Source: JAFLCL01 sp039809495
GTDB taxonomy: Bacteria; Myxococcota_A; Polyangia; Polyangiales; Sandaracinaceae
Direction of reading: 5' to 3'
DNA length: 64,000 nucleotides
Assembly: GCA_039809495.1 (NCBI GenBank)
Contig: JBDHVC010000008.1
Span: 1-64,000 of the forward strand
Position 1 is the stretch's first letter. Each line of letters opens with the position of its first letter. The notes under the pieces were generated by a model. That model was not told the origin of the DNA. It saw nothing but the letters and a program-made list of their open reading frames with translations, and did no database searches. Of this stretch, positions 17,929-25,605 are shown piece after piece. Both the position numbers and the translations under genes were made by a program.

Positions 17929-19476
17929 TCAGCGCGTCTCCACGCGAGCGGCGAATTCGTCCGCGAGGTGCCAGGCGACGCGCGTCGCGGCCATCATCAC
18001 GGTGAGCTGCGGGTTCACGCCGAGGCTCGAGGGCAGGATCGAGCCGTCGGCGACGTAGAGCCCCTCGGTGTCCCAGACGCGGCCCCAGGGATCGACGACG
18101 CCGTCCGAGGCGCGCGCGCTCATGCGGCAGGTGCCGAGCGGGTGCTGCGAGGCGGCCTCGAGGCGGCTCGAGGGGATGCGATCGAGGTCGAGCTTGCGGT
18201 AGGCGTCGGGCGAGAGGCCGCTCGAGCCGAGGATCGGCAGGAAGACCTCGCGGGCGCCCGCGGCGAGGAAGATCTCGGCGACCTTCCGGATGCCGAGCCG
18301 GATGCGCGCGTGGTCGCGCTCGGAGCAGCGGTAGAAGGAGATCGGCTCGCGGCCGAAGGGGTTCCGGTGGATCGAGCCGCCGCCGTCGTCGTGGACGAGC
18401 ACGCCGAACATCGCGATGTGCGGGATCTGCGCGGTGAGCTCCGCGTGGCGCGGGCCCGCGAAGGGCATCGTGGCGGCGATGACGGAGGCCGGCACGAAGA
18501 GGCTGACGAGCGTGACGCCCGCGTCCTCGAAGGCCTCGACGTACGCGCTCTGGAGCGCGCCCTGCCAGCCGCGGACCTCCTCCTCGAAGCGCGCGTAGAC
18601 GCGGAAGCCCGGGTGGAGCGTGAGGTGGCGGCCGATGTGCGAGCCGACGTGCGCGAGGCCGCTCGCGCGAAGGACGAGCGGCGTGTGCATCCCGCCGCAG
18701 GCGACGACGACGCGCTTCGCGCGCACGCGGAGCTTGCCGCGCCGCTCTCCGACGGGGCCGCTCATGAGGTGCCCCTCGACGCCCACGGCGCGGCGGCCCT
18801 TCATCGTCACGCGATCGACGAGGCACTCGGTGTACACGTCCGCCCCCGCCGCGATCGCGCGCGGGAGGTAGGAGAGGTCGACCGACATCTTCGCGCCGTG
18901 CGGGCAGCCGAAGTTGCAGCGGCCGCAGCCGTCGCAGCTCTTGGTGTTGCGGCGGAGCGGGAGGACGGGCACGCCGAGCTTCTCGGCGCCCTCGGCGAAG
19001 AGCTCCGTCGAGCGCGAGCGCATCTCGACGGGCACCTCCTCGACGTGGATCGCCTCCTCGACGTGGCTGTAGTAGCGATCGAGCGCCTTCGGCGTGAAGT
19101 CCACGAGGCCCTGCTCGCGCACCCACTGATCGAGGATCATGTCGGGCACGCGGAAGCAGACGCCGCCCGTCGCGACGCTCGAGCCGCCGAGCACGCGCCC
19201 CATCGTGACGTTGATCGTCGGCGCGCCGAAGAGCCCGAAGCTCGCCGTCATGCCGCCCTCGCGCCAGACGTGGCGGAGCGACTCGCTCTGCCGCATCGCG
19301 CCATACGTGGGCGCGGGGACGTGCGCGCCCTCCTCGAGGACGACGACGCGCTTGCCCACGAGCGCGAGCTCCGTCGCGACGGTCGCGCCGCCCGCGCCCG
19401 AGCCGACGACGACGACGTCGCAGTCGACGTCGAGGTCGCCCTGGAGGCTCGCGCCCGACGTGATGCGGCCGGTCAC
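17929..19476 (-). CDS. GMC-family oxidoreductase with Cys-rich segment
   Basis: 515 residues with GTG start overlapping the preceding stop (GTGA). The FAD-binding GSGAGG is at residues 25-30, followed by the GMC signature GRVLGGSSVATGG. A CDGCGRCNFGCPHGAK cluster in the middle is the type seen in long-chain alcohol oxidases and gluconate-dehydrogenase-like flavoproteins. The C-terminal SQHPLGTCRM and VNPQLTVMMAATRVA segments carry the usual GMC His and Asn. It probably oxidises an alcohol group and passes electrons on; the substrate is unknown. Neighbours are a small membrane-linked protein upstream and a CruF-like protein downstream, so a lipid or isoprenoid alcohol is plausible. Confidence 0.8.
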   Translation of the reverse strand: MTGRITSGASLQGDLDVDCDVVVVGSGAGGATVATELALVGKRVVVLEEGAHVPAPTYGAMRQSESLRHVWREGGMTASFGLFGAPTINVTMGRVLGGSSVATGGVCFRVPDMILDQWVREQGLVDFTPKALDRYYSHVEEAIHVEEVPVEMRSRSTELFAEGAEKLGVPVLPLRRNTKSCDGCGRCNFGCPHGAKMSVDLSYLPRAIAAGADVYTECLVDRVTMKGRRAVGVEGHLMSGPVGERRGKLRVRAKRVVVACGGMHTPLVLRASGLAHVGSHIGRHLTLHPGFRVYARFEEEVRGWQGALQSAYVEAFEDAGVTLVSLFVPASVIAATMPFAGPRHAELTAQIPHIAMFGVLVHDDGGGSIHRNPFGREPISFYRCSERDHARIRLGIRKVAEIFLAAGAREVFLPILGSSGLSPDAYRKLDLDRIPSSRLEAASQHPLGTCRMSARASDGVVDPWGRVWDTEGLYVADGSILPSSLGVNPQLTVMMAATRVAWHLADEFAARVETR

Positions 19477-20009
19477 GACGGCGCCTCGCTCGCCTGGTCG
19501 ACCTCGCTCGTCGAGGTCGCCTCCGCGCTCGCCGTCTCCACGCCCGCAGGCGCGGCCTCCCCGCGAGGCGGGCGCTTCTTCCCGAGCCGGACGAGGCGTT
19601 CCTCGTAGCGCGGCGTGTCGGTGAGGCAGGTCTGGTCCCAGCCGATCTCCGCCGCGGCGTCGAGGTGCTCGTAGTAGACGAGGCTGACGACCGCGCGGAG
19701 CGCGAAGAGCGCGAGCGCGGCGGGCGTGCGCTCGATCGCCTCCACGGCCTCGATGCGCTCGGCGAGCGGCAGGCGCCCGAGGCGCCCGAGCCGGAAGCGC
19801 AGGAGCGGCGCGACCCACGTCACCACGAAGAGGCAGAGCAGGAAGAGCCGCCGCGCCCGCACGTTGAGGTGCGCGACGAAGTCGTCGAGGTCGTCGACGA
19901 ACCAGCGCATCCGCTCCGCGGGCGGCGCCTCGCTCGTCGAGCGCGCGAAGAGGGCCTCGCCGAAGGCGAGGGCGTTGCGTCGAGCGGAGGGGGAGAGGAC
20001 GTGCGCCAC
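19473..20009 (-). CDS. Small accessory protein of GMC oxidoreductase, gluconate-dehydrogenase-subunit-3-like
   Basis: About 178 residues from a GTG at 20009; longer frames reach 20102 and the start is not settled. It has a hydrophobic segment (LFLLCLFVVTWVAPLL) and an EHLDAAAEIGWDQTCL motif near the end, similar to the accessory domain found beside or fused to GMC long-chain alcohol oxidases. Its TGA overlaps the GTG of the GMC gene, so it is probably translated together and forms a complex with it at the membrane. Function inferred mainly from context. Confidence 0.5.
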   Translation of the reverse strand: MAHVLSPSARRNALAFGEALFARSTSEAPPAERMRWFVDDLDDFVAHLNVRARRLFLLCLFVVTWVAPLLRFRLGRLGRLPLAERIEAVEAIERTPAALALFALRAVVSLVYYEHLDAAAEIGWDQTCLTDTPRYEERLVRLGKKRPPRGEAAPAGVETASAEATSTSEVDQASEAPS

Positions 20010-20119
20010 CGGTCGCGAGGCTAGCACCTCGTGGCGGAGCCGACGGCGTGATCCGATCCGCGCGCACGCAACGCGCCGCCGCCGCGATCGATACGAGCGC
20101 ATCCCGAAAGGAGAGCTCC

Positions 20120-20812
20120 ATGCCCGATCCCATCACGCGCTCCACTTCGACGTGCCCTGCCTCCCTGGACGAGACGCTCCGGGGGCTCGTGGGGACCGAT
20201 CACCCCGAGGCGACGGCGGCGCCGCGACCCGCGGAAGGGCCGCCGCTCCTCGACATCGGCTCGACCGTCGCGGGCGGCGTGAGCATGGTCCTGGACCTCG
20301 TGGAGGTCGGGGCGTCGCTCCCGCTCCTCGCGGAGGCGTCGGCGGCGCTCGGCATCGGTTCGACCTACGTGTCCTACTTCAGCGCGATCTTCGAGGGCGA
20401 GCGGCGCGGCATCGCCTACGACTCCGACATGATGCGCGGCGCGCTCGCGGTCCTCGAGGGCCGCTACGACGACCCCGACATGCGCGCGGAGATGCGTGCG
20501 AACCTCGCGTTCGGCGACGGCGCGCGGCGCGCCGAGCGGTTCTTCTACCGCGACCCGGCCAGCTTCGCTGCGCTCGCGAGGTGCGTGCGCGCCTCGAGGA
20601 GCGAAGGGGCGGACGCGGTGTACCGGGGCGCCGACCACGGCCGCGCCTTCGAGCGCCGCTACGCCGACGATCTGCCCTTCCGGCACGGCGTCGACGACGC
20701 GCGTCGACAGCGCGCGAGCGACGCATCTGCCTTCGAAGCCGCGAGCCGCGAGACGCGCGCGCTCCACGAGGCGATGGAGCAGAGCCGTGGCGCAAGACCC
20801 ATCGCCGGCTGA
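20120..20812 (+). CDS. Hypothetical protein, 230 residues
   Basis: Start at ATG 20120 with a good AAAGGAGAG ribosome site. Soluble composition, with two Ala/Gly/Leu-rich helices near residues 45-85 (STVAGGVSMVLDLVEVG, LPLLAEASAALGIG) that could be amphipathic or membrane-associating. The second half is Arg/Asp-rich with no Cys motif. No catalytic signature or family recognised. Divergent from the GMC operon, and 164 bases before the next gene. Confidence 0.6.
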   Translation: MPDPITRSTSTCPASLDETLRGLVGTDHPEATAAPRPAEGPPLLDIGSTVAGGVSMVLDLVEVGASLPLLAEASAALGIGSTYVSYFSAIFEGERRGIAYDSDMMRGALAVLEGRYDDPDMRAEMRANLAFGDGARRAERFFYRDPASFAALARCVRASRSEGADAVYRGADHGRAFERRYADDLPFRHGVDDARRQRASDASAFEAASRETRALHEAMEQSRGARPIAG

Positions 20813-20976
20813 CCGCGTGCTTCATGCGGCGTGATGCGCCGAGCGCGGGCACGCGGGCGCGGCGGGTGTCAAGCTCCCGAGCGCTCACGCGACGGGCGGG
20901 AGGGCGCTCGGCTGCCCTCCGACGAGGAGGGCGACGCCTCGATCCGCTCGGCTGATCCAGGCTGTGAGGAGGACCG

Positions 20977-21762
20977 ATGGACGACACCGATCGACCGGAG
21001 AGCCTCGCCGCGCGCGAGGACGCGCCCCTCGCGCTGCGCCGCTCGCTCCGCGAGAGCGAGCGGGCCGAGGGCCGCCGAGCGACGCTGACGACCGAGGCGA
21101 AGCGCTTCGCCCTCCTCGCGGGGGCGAGCGGGATCGTGAGCGCCGCCGTCTTGCCCGTGCTCGGGCCCCTCGCGATCCCCGCCTACGTCGGCTTCGGCGT
21201 CTCGCTGGGGCTGCTTCGGCTCGCGATCAACGCCTGGCGCCCTCGCGACGCGTTCGCCAAGGGCCGGATCGTCCGCGCGCTCCGCGAGAAGACCTCGTTC
21301 GAGGGCGTGGTCGTCCCGATCGAGGAGGTCCGCTCCCCCGACGGAGACTGCGTCGCCTTCGACCTCTTGGTGCAGCGCTGCTCGAGCTGCGACTGCGTCA
21401 CGCCCTGCACGCCGCTCGGCGGGGAATTCGTCTGGGAGGAGCGGCGCGCGGGCGTCTTCCTCGTCCGAGGAGAGGCGGCGGATCTGCTCGTCGAGCGCTC
21501 CGAGGTCCACTTCGAGACCACGCTCGGTGAGCGCACGAGGAGCCGCTTCATCCGGCTCGTCGCGGGCGAGCGCGTCGTCGTCCACGGGGATCTCCTCGAG
21601 GATCCGGAGGGGCCGCCGCCCCGCGTGCGGGGCCTGCTCGGCTCGCTCCGAGAGGCGCGCCGTCTGCTCCGACCCGCGCCGGATACGCCGATCCTCGTCC
21701 GCCGAGGGGCGAGCCTCCCGCTCGCTCAGCGGCCGAGCTCGAGCGCGTCGAGCTCGGCCTGA
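20977..21762 (+). CDS. Membrane-associated hypothetical protein
   Basis: 261 residues with a strong GAGGAGG ribosome site before ATG 20977. An N-terminal charged region is followed by a hydrophobic hairpin (FALLAGASGIVSAAVLPVLGPLAIPAYVGF segment, residues about 46-80), then a beta-rich domain with a QRCSSCDCVTPC cluster and a late GERVVVHGDLLEDP segment. The Cys cluster might bind a metal. The overall layout resembles membrane proteins with a soluble OB-like domain, but no family is claimed. Its last 37 bases overlap the 3' end of the convergent retron reverse transcriptase gene. Confidence 0.6.
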   Translation: MDDTDRPESLAAREDAPLALRRSLRESERAEGRRATLTTEAKRFALLAGASGIVSAAVLPVLGPLAIPAYVGFGVSLGLLRLAINAWRPRDAFAKGRIVRALREKTSFEGVVVPIEEVRSPDGDCVAFDLLVQRCSSCDCVTPCTPLGGEFVWEERRAGVFLVRGEAADLLVERSEVHFETTLGERTRSRFIRLVAGERVVVHGDLLEDPEGPPPRVRGLLGSLREARRLLRPAPDTPILVRRGASLPLAQRPSSSASSSA

Positions 21763-23603
21763 AGGGCGAGGCCGCGGGGGCGATCGACCATCGTGACGTA
21801 GGCGATCTTGCCGCGGAGCCACGCCTCGAAGTGCGGCCTGAGCTCGCGGTTCTGCGCGGCGAGCCCCGTCTTCTTCGCGTTGTGGAGGATGGCGCGGAGC
21901 AGGCGCAGCTCCTCGCGCGGCACGCCGAGCTTCGTCGCCTCGTTGACGACGATGCCCGTGACGACCTGGCGCTTGCTCGAGCGCTGGATGCGCCCCTTCT
22001 CCGGGTGGATGACGAAGCCCTCGTCGCGCACGATGTGGTGCATCGTCGCGAGGAGCTTCGCGACGTCCTCGGGGCGCGCCTCGCTCGCGCTGAAGGTGAG
22101 GTCGTCGGCGTAGCGCGTGTAGGTGAAGCCGTGCTTCATCGCGTAGCCCGCGAGGCGCAGATCGAGCCGCCCGGCGACGAGGTTCGAGATCATCGGGCTC
22201 GTGCACGCGCCCTGCGGCAGGCCCCGCTCGCCCGTCGCGACGTAGTACGTCTTGCCCGCGTAGCGCGCCTCGACCCGCGGGCACTCGGTCGTGAGCAGCG
22301 CGAGGATCGTCGCGACCGCGGGCGAGTAGCCGGCGCGCGCGAAGACGGCCTTCACGCGCGCGAAATTGATCGAGGGGAAGAAGTCGACGAGATCCTGGTT
22401 GATGACGATCGCCTTGCCCTGGTGGGCCCTGGCGTTCGTCACGGTCGAGCGGCCCTTCACGAACCCGTGCGCGCGCGGCGTCACGTCGAGCCGCTCGAGC
22501 ACGTTCTCGAGGATCCAGCGCTGGACGCGCGCGAGCTCGGGCTTGGGCGCCATGAGCACGCGGACGCCCCCTCGGCGCTTGGGCACCTCGAAGCGGACGT
22601 AGTGCGTGCTCGTCGCCGCGTCGGCGTGGTACGCGAGGAAGCGCAGGCGCGAGACGTCGAGCTCGAGCGCCTTCGCGAGATCCGCGGGGCTCGAGAGCTT
22701 GGGGAGCGCGCTCGCCGCGAGCCTCTCGAGGTGGGAGCGGCGGTCGGAGAGGCCCTTGCTCACGTTCTTCGCGAGCCCGCTCCGGCCGAGGTAGACGATG
22801 TCCGTGCGCCTGCGCTCGGAGATCGCCTCCGCGCGGGCCGCGCGCGCCTTCGCCGCCTCCTCCTTCTTGCGCTGCTTGGCGAGCCTCCTCGCGAGCCGCT
22901 CCTCCTCGACGAGGGCCCGCGCGTTCTCGCGCGAGAGCGCCTCGACGAGCCGCGCCGCGTGCCGGTGCTCGCGGTAGAGCGCGCCGACGCGGTGGATCGC
23001 GTCGAGCTCCTCGCGCGAGACGATCCCGCGCAGCTCGAGCGCGCGATCGACGAGCGCGGTGTGCTCGTCCCGCGGGGAGGGGATCTCGTCCATCCGCTGA
23101 AAGAGCGTCGAGAGCCGAAAGCCCCGCGAGAGCGCACGCGCGCGCAGCTCGTCGGCCCCGAGACGGAGGATCGCCCCGAGATCCAAGGGGTCGCTCGTCC
23201 CGGGCGCGTCGAGCTGCCCCACGCTCGAGCGCACGCCGCGCACGCGCCCCGCCGAGGTGCCGCTCGCCGCGACGTTCGGGCGAGGGTGATAGATCCAGGT
23301 CGGCCCCGAGCCGCTCTCCCGCTTGGAGCGGGTGTAGCCCCACGACGCGAAGCGCCCCGCGGCGTAGAAGGCTTCGACGACGCGAGCGGCCCTCTCGATG
23401 AGCTCGGGCGTCTGCCCCATCCCGACCGTCGCCGCGTCCGCCACGGCGAGCGCCGTGAAGTGTCGCTCACGCTCGAGCTCGAAGAGGCAGGCCTTCCACA
23501 CGGCCGCCTCGAGCGGCGACGCGCCCTCGGGCCCGTCGTGTGGCGACGCCGCGTCCGGCATCGGGCCGAGGAAGAAGTCGGTCAGCTTTTTCCAGAAGGA
23601 CAT
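21726..23603 (-). CDS. ret: Retron reverse transcriptase
   Basis: 625 residues. The RT core occupies about residues 300-605: NAxxH is NARAH at 390-394, catalytic-region Asp in DLVDFF at 404-407, GLPQGACTSP at 461-470, YADD at 498-501 and VTG at 548-550. NAxxH and VTG are hallmarks of retron RTs and are not expected together in group II intron or DGR enzymes. There is no maturase or endonuclease domain. A 300-residue N-terminal extension, including a Lys/Arg/Glu-rich coiled-coil-like stretch at 225-265, is unusually long but recalls the extended myxobacterial retron RTs. The enzyme should prime cDNA synthesis from a 2'-OH of the msr RNA encoded just upstream. The ATG at 23603 has only a weak, very close AGAGG. 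Confidence 0.95.
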   Translation of the reverse strand: MSFWKKLTDFFLGPMPDAASPHDGPEGASPLEAAVWKACLFELERERHFTALAVADAATVGMGQTPELIERAARVVEAFYAAGRFASWGYTRSKRESGSGPTWIYHPRPNVAASGTSAGRVRGVRSSVGQLDAPGTSDPLDLGAILRLGADELRARALSRGFRLSTLFQRMDEIPSPRDEHTALVDRALELRGIVSREELDAIHRVGALYREHRHAARLVEALSRENARALVEEERLARRLAKQRKKEEAAKARAARAEAISERRRTDIVYLGRSGLAKNVSKGLSDRRSHLERLAASALPKLSSPADLAKALELDVSRLRFLAYHADAATSTHYVRFEVPKRRGGVRVLMAPKPELARVQRWILENVLERLDVTPRAHGFVKGRSTVTNARAHQGKAIVINQDLVDFFPSINFARVKAVFARAGYSPAVATILALLTTECPRVEARYAGKTYYVATGERGLPQGACTSPMISNLVAGRLDLRLAGYAMKHGFTYTRYADDLTFSASEARPEDVAKLLATMHHIVRDEGFVIHPEKGRIQRSSKRQVVTGIVVNEATKLGVPREELRLLRAILHNAKKTGLAAQNRELRPHFEAWLRGKIAYVTMVDRPRGLALQAELDALELGR

Positions 23604-23652
23604 GCCTCTATGGAGCCGGTGCGGTGCGATGCGCGCGTCCTGTCGATCACCC

Positions 23653-23879
23653 GAGTGAGAGGAGGAGGCTCGACTTCGATCCCTGGACCACGTCCGTTCA
23701 CGACGACGCCCGCGCCTGCCTGCGACCGGACGAGCGACGCTCGCGGCGCTCTCTTCGGGTCCGGCGCAGGCAGGCGCGGGCGTCGAAAAGAACGACGGGC
23801 GTGGGTGTGCGATGGAAGGCCAACGTCGACCGCGGCGTAGCGCCGCAGCATGAGGGCTCGCGCCTCGCTCCTCTCACTC
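23653..23879 (-). ncRNA. Retron msr-msd RNA (a1 to a2)
   Basis: The gap between the WH-SWIM stop and the RT start contains every expected retron RNA element, read on the minus strand. a1 is complementary to 23868-23879 and a2 to 23653-23664; they are a perfect 12-bp inverted repeat, extendable by 5 bp past a bulge. An AGC at the end of a1 (complement of 23869-23867) offers the branching G opposite 23868, as in known retrons. The msr then has a 6-bp hairpin with a 3-base loop (23832-23846). The msd has a long stem at 23704-23785. By analogy, msDNA would read as the plus strand from about 23665 to about 23785-23800, giving roughly 120-135 nt; the exact ends are inferred. Confidence 0.92.
23704..23785 (-). 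other. msd long hairpin
   Basis: Arms 23704-23724 and 23765-23785 are a perfect 21-bp inverted repeat. After a single bulged base at 23725 the stem continues for 6 bp (CCGGAC at 23726-23731 with GTCCGG at 23759-23764). The 27-base loop holds a further small GAGCG/CGCTC stem. This would be the rigid stem-loop of the msDNA. Confidence 0.92.
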
Positions 23880-23913
23880 CGATGATCGCTTGTCGAAAGA
23901 TCCTGGGCGCGGC

Positions 23914-25605
23914 TCAGTGGATGAAGCCGCCCCCGAGGCTCCCTGCTTGGAGCCGTAGCTCGGCACCGCCGAACGCGGTGAGGCGCAGCGCGAGTAGATG
24001 CCGACAGGGGCCAGCACGCAACCCGTTCACGTGGAAGTGGTGACAGCTGCAGCGAGCGCGCGTCATGAGCCCGTCGCCATCGACGATCGCCTCGACCCGC
24101 TCCCCCGCGATCTTCGCGCTGAGCCAGCGCTTGTTCCCGGCGATCGCGTCGCTCCGCTCGAGCGCCACGCGCGCGCCGAGGTAGAGCTCCTTCCCCTTCG
24201 CGAGCTCGATCGGCTCCTCCTCGAGGGGGTGTCGCAGCGCGCGCGGATCGAGCACCTGGCGAAAGCGGTGGACGCCGAGCACGGGATCGAACGTGATCTG
24301 GCCCTCGCGCGCGAGCCGATGGAGCGAGCCCTTGAGCCGGCGCTCGTCGACGCCCAGGCGCTCGGCCAGCGCGCGCGCGCTCGCCGAGCGCTCCACCTGG
24401 AGCAGGCGCGCCGCGTCGTGGACGATCGCGTCGTCCGAGAGGAGCGTCCCGGCGAGGAGGTCGAGGTTCGCCGAATTCGCCCAGTCGTTCGCCGTCCAGC
24501 CCGAGAGCGCGAGGACGAAGCGGAGCTCGCCCATCTTCGCGATCCACACGGACGGAAGCCCCGTCCCGACGAGCCGCACCTCGAGCCCCTCGATCATCGG
24601 CAAGAGGCGCGCGAGCGCGAAGAGGCGCCGGCGCCCCCAGACCTTCACGTCCTCCTCCTTCGGCCCCTCGTAGACGCTCCCTCGCACCTCGACCCGCTGC
24701 CCCCAGGGCTCGATCACGATCGTGGTGGGCTTGCCCGGCCGCAGCTCGAAGACGAGCGCGCGCGGGCCCGTCTTCTCGCGATGGCGACCGAGGAAGGCGA
24801 GGATCGAGTAGAGTGCCGAGACCTCGAGCGGCACGTCCCGCGTCGCGAGGTCGCTCACGGCGGAGATCTGCCCGAAGCCGCGGAGCCACGACGCGGGCAG
24901 CTCGACCTTCTCCTCGCGGTGCTCGGGCCTGCCCTCGACGTCGACGTCGAAGCCGCTCGGGTCGATCGAGAAGCGCGTGGTGCGGTAGGTGCGCAGCCCC
25001 TGGAGACGCTCGAAGAGCGCCATCGAGTAGTCGACGTTGGTGGTCCCGAGGCTGGCCTCCTGGGCGCCCACGAAGCTCTCGCGATCCACGTAGAGGCAGC
25101 CGTAGCTCGACTCGTCGCGGCTGAACGCCTCGAGGAAGACGACGTCGGGCGCGACGGTGATGACCGGATCGAGCGGCGCGAGCGCGCGAAAGAGCGCCGG
25201 ATCGTCGCGGAGGAGCGCGCGCGCCAGGGTCGCGCGAGCGCCCCAGTAGCGCCGGCTCTTCTCCGCGTGGAGGGCCTCGAGGTCCGGCGGGAGCGCGCGG
25301 CCGACGAGCTCGCGCGCCGCGGCCACGCGCGAGGCGTCGAGCAGCTCGCGCGTGAGCGTGGCCGTGGCCTCGCTCTGTCTCTTCTTCCACGCCTCGTAGG
25401 CGCTCTTGTCGCGGCGCCGGAAGCGCAGATCGGAGACGACGACCTCGTGGAGCGCGGAGAGCGCCTCGCGCAGGCGCAGCGGATCGCGGAGCTCCGCGTC
25501 GAAGAAGACGCGCTCGCGGGCGAGGTTGGGCGCGAGGCTGATCGTCGAGCGGTACGGCCCCTGCTCGACGCGCGAGCGGCGGTGGTAGCGGAGCTGGACC
25601 TCCAT
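23914..25605 (-). CDS. Winged-helix/SWIM retron accessory protein (WHSWIM)
   Basis: 563 residues. The C-terminus carries a SWIM zinc finger, CxCx12CxH, with Cys519, Cys521, Cys534 and His536. Upstream of it, residues about 392-450 (DAARLLQVERSASARALAERLGVDERRLKGSL region) look like a winged helix, so DNA or RNA binding is likely. The first 390 residues form an unrecognised alpha/beta region. The ATG overlaps the TGA of the ARM gene as TGATG with GGGGAG before it, so the two are co-translated. Its stop is 35 bases before the a1 repeat of the retron RNA. From memory, a WH-SWIM plus ARM pair defines type XIII retrons; there the two proteins presumably form the toxic or sensing module. No nuclease motif seen. 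Confidence 0.88.
   Translation of the reverse strand: MEVQLRYHRRSRVEQGPYRSTISLAPNLARERVFFDAELRDPLRLREALSALHEVVVSDLRFRRRDKSAYEAWKKRQSEATATLTRELLDASRVAAARELVGRALPPDLEALHAEKSRRYWGARATLARALLRDDPALFRALAPLDPVITVAPDVVFLEAFSRDESSYGCLYVDRESFVGAQEASLGTTNVDYSMALFERLQGLRTYRTTRFSIDPSGFDVDVEGRPEHREEKVELPASWLRGFGQISAVSDLATRDVPLEVSALYSILAFLGRHREKTGPRALVFELRPGKPTTIVIEPWGQRVEVRGSVYEGPKEEDVKVWGRRRLFALARLLPMIEGLEVRLVGTGLPSVWIAKMGELRFVLALSGWTANDWANSANLDLLAGTLLSDDAIVHDAARLLQVERSASARALAERLGVDERRLKGSLHRLAREGQITFDPVLGVHRFRQVLDPRALRHPLEEEPIELAKGKELYLGARVALERSDAIAGNKRWLSAKIAGERVEAIVDGDGLMTRARCSCHHFHVNGLRAGPCRHLLALRLTAFGGAELRLQAGSLGGGFIH

Noticed and set aside
21726..23603. Reverse transcriptase as a group II intron or diversity-generating retroelement
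   Set aside because: No maturase or endonuclease domain, no intron structure or template/variable repeat pair, and the NAxxH and VTG motifs are retron hallmarks.
23704..23785. Long msd hairpin as a rho-independent terminator of the WH-SWIM gene
   Set aside because: No T-run after the stem, and it is nested in a perfect a1/a2 repeat with an msr hairpin, as in retron RNA.
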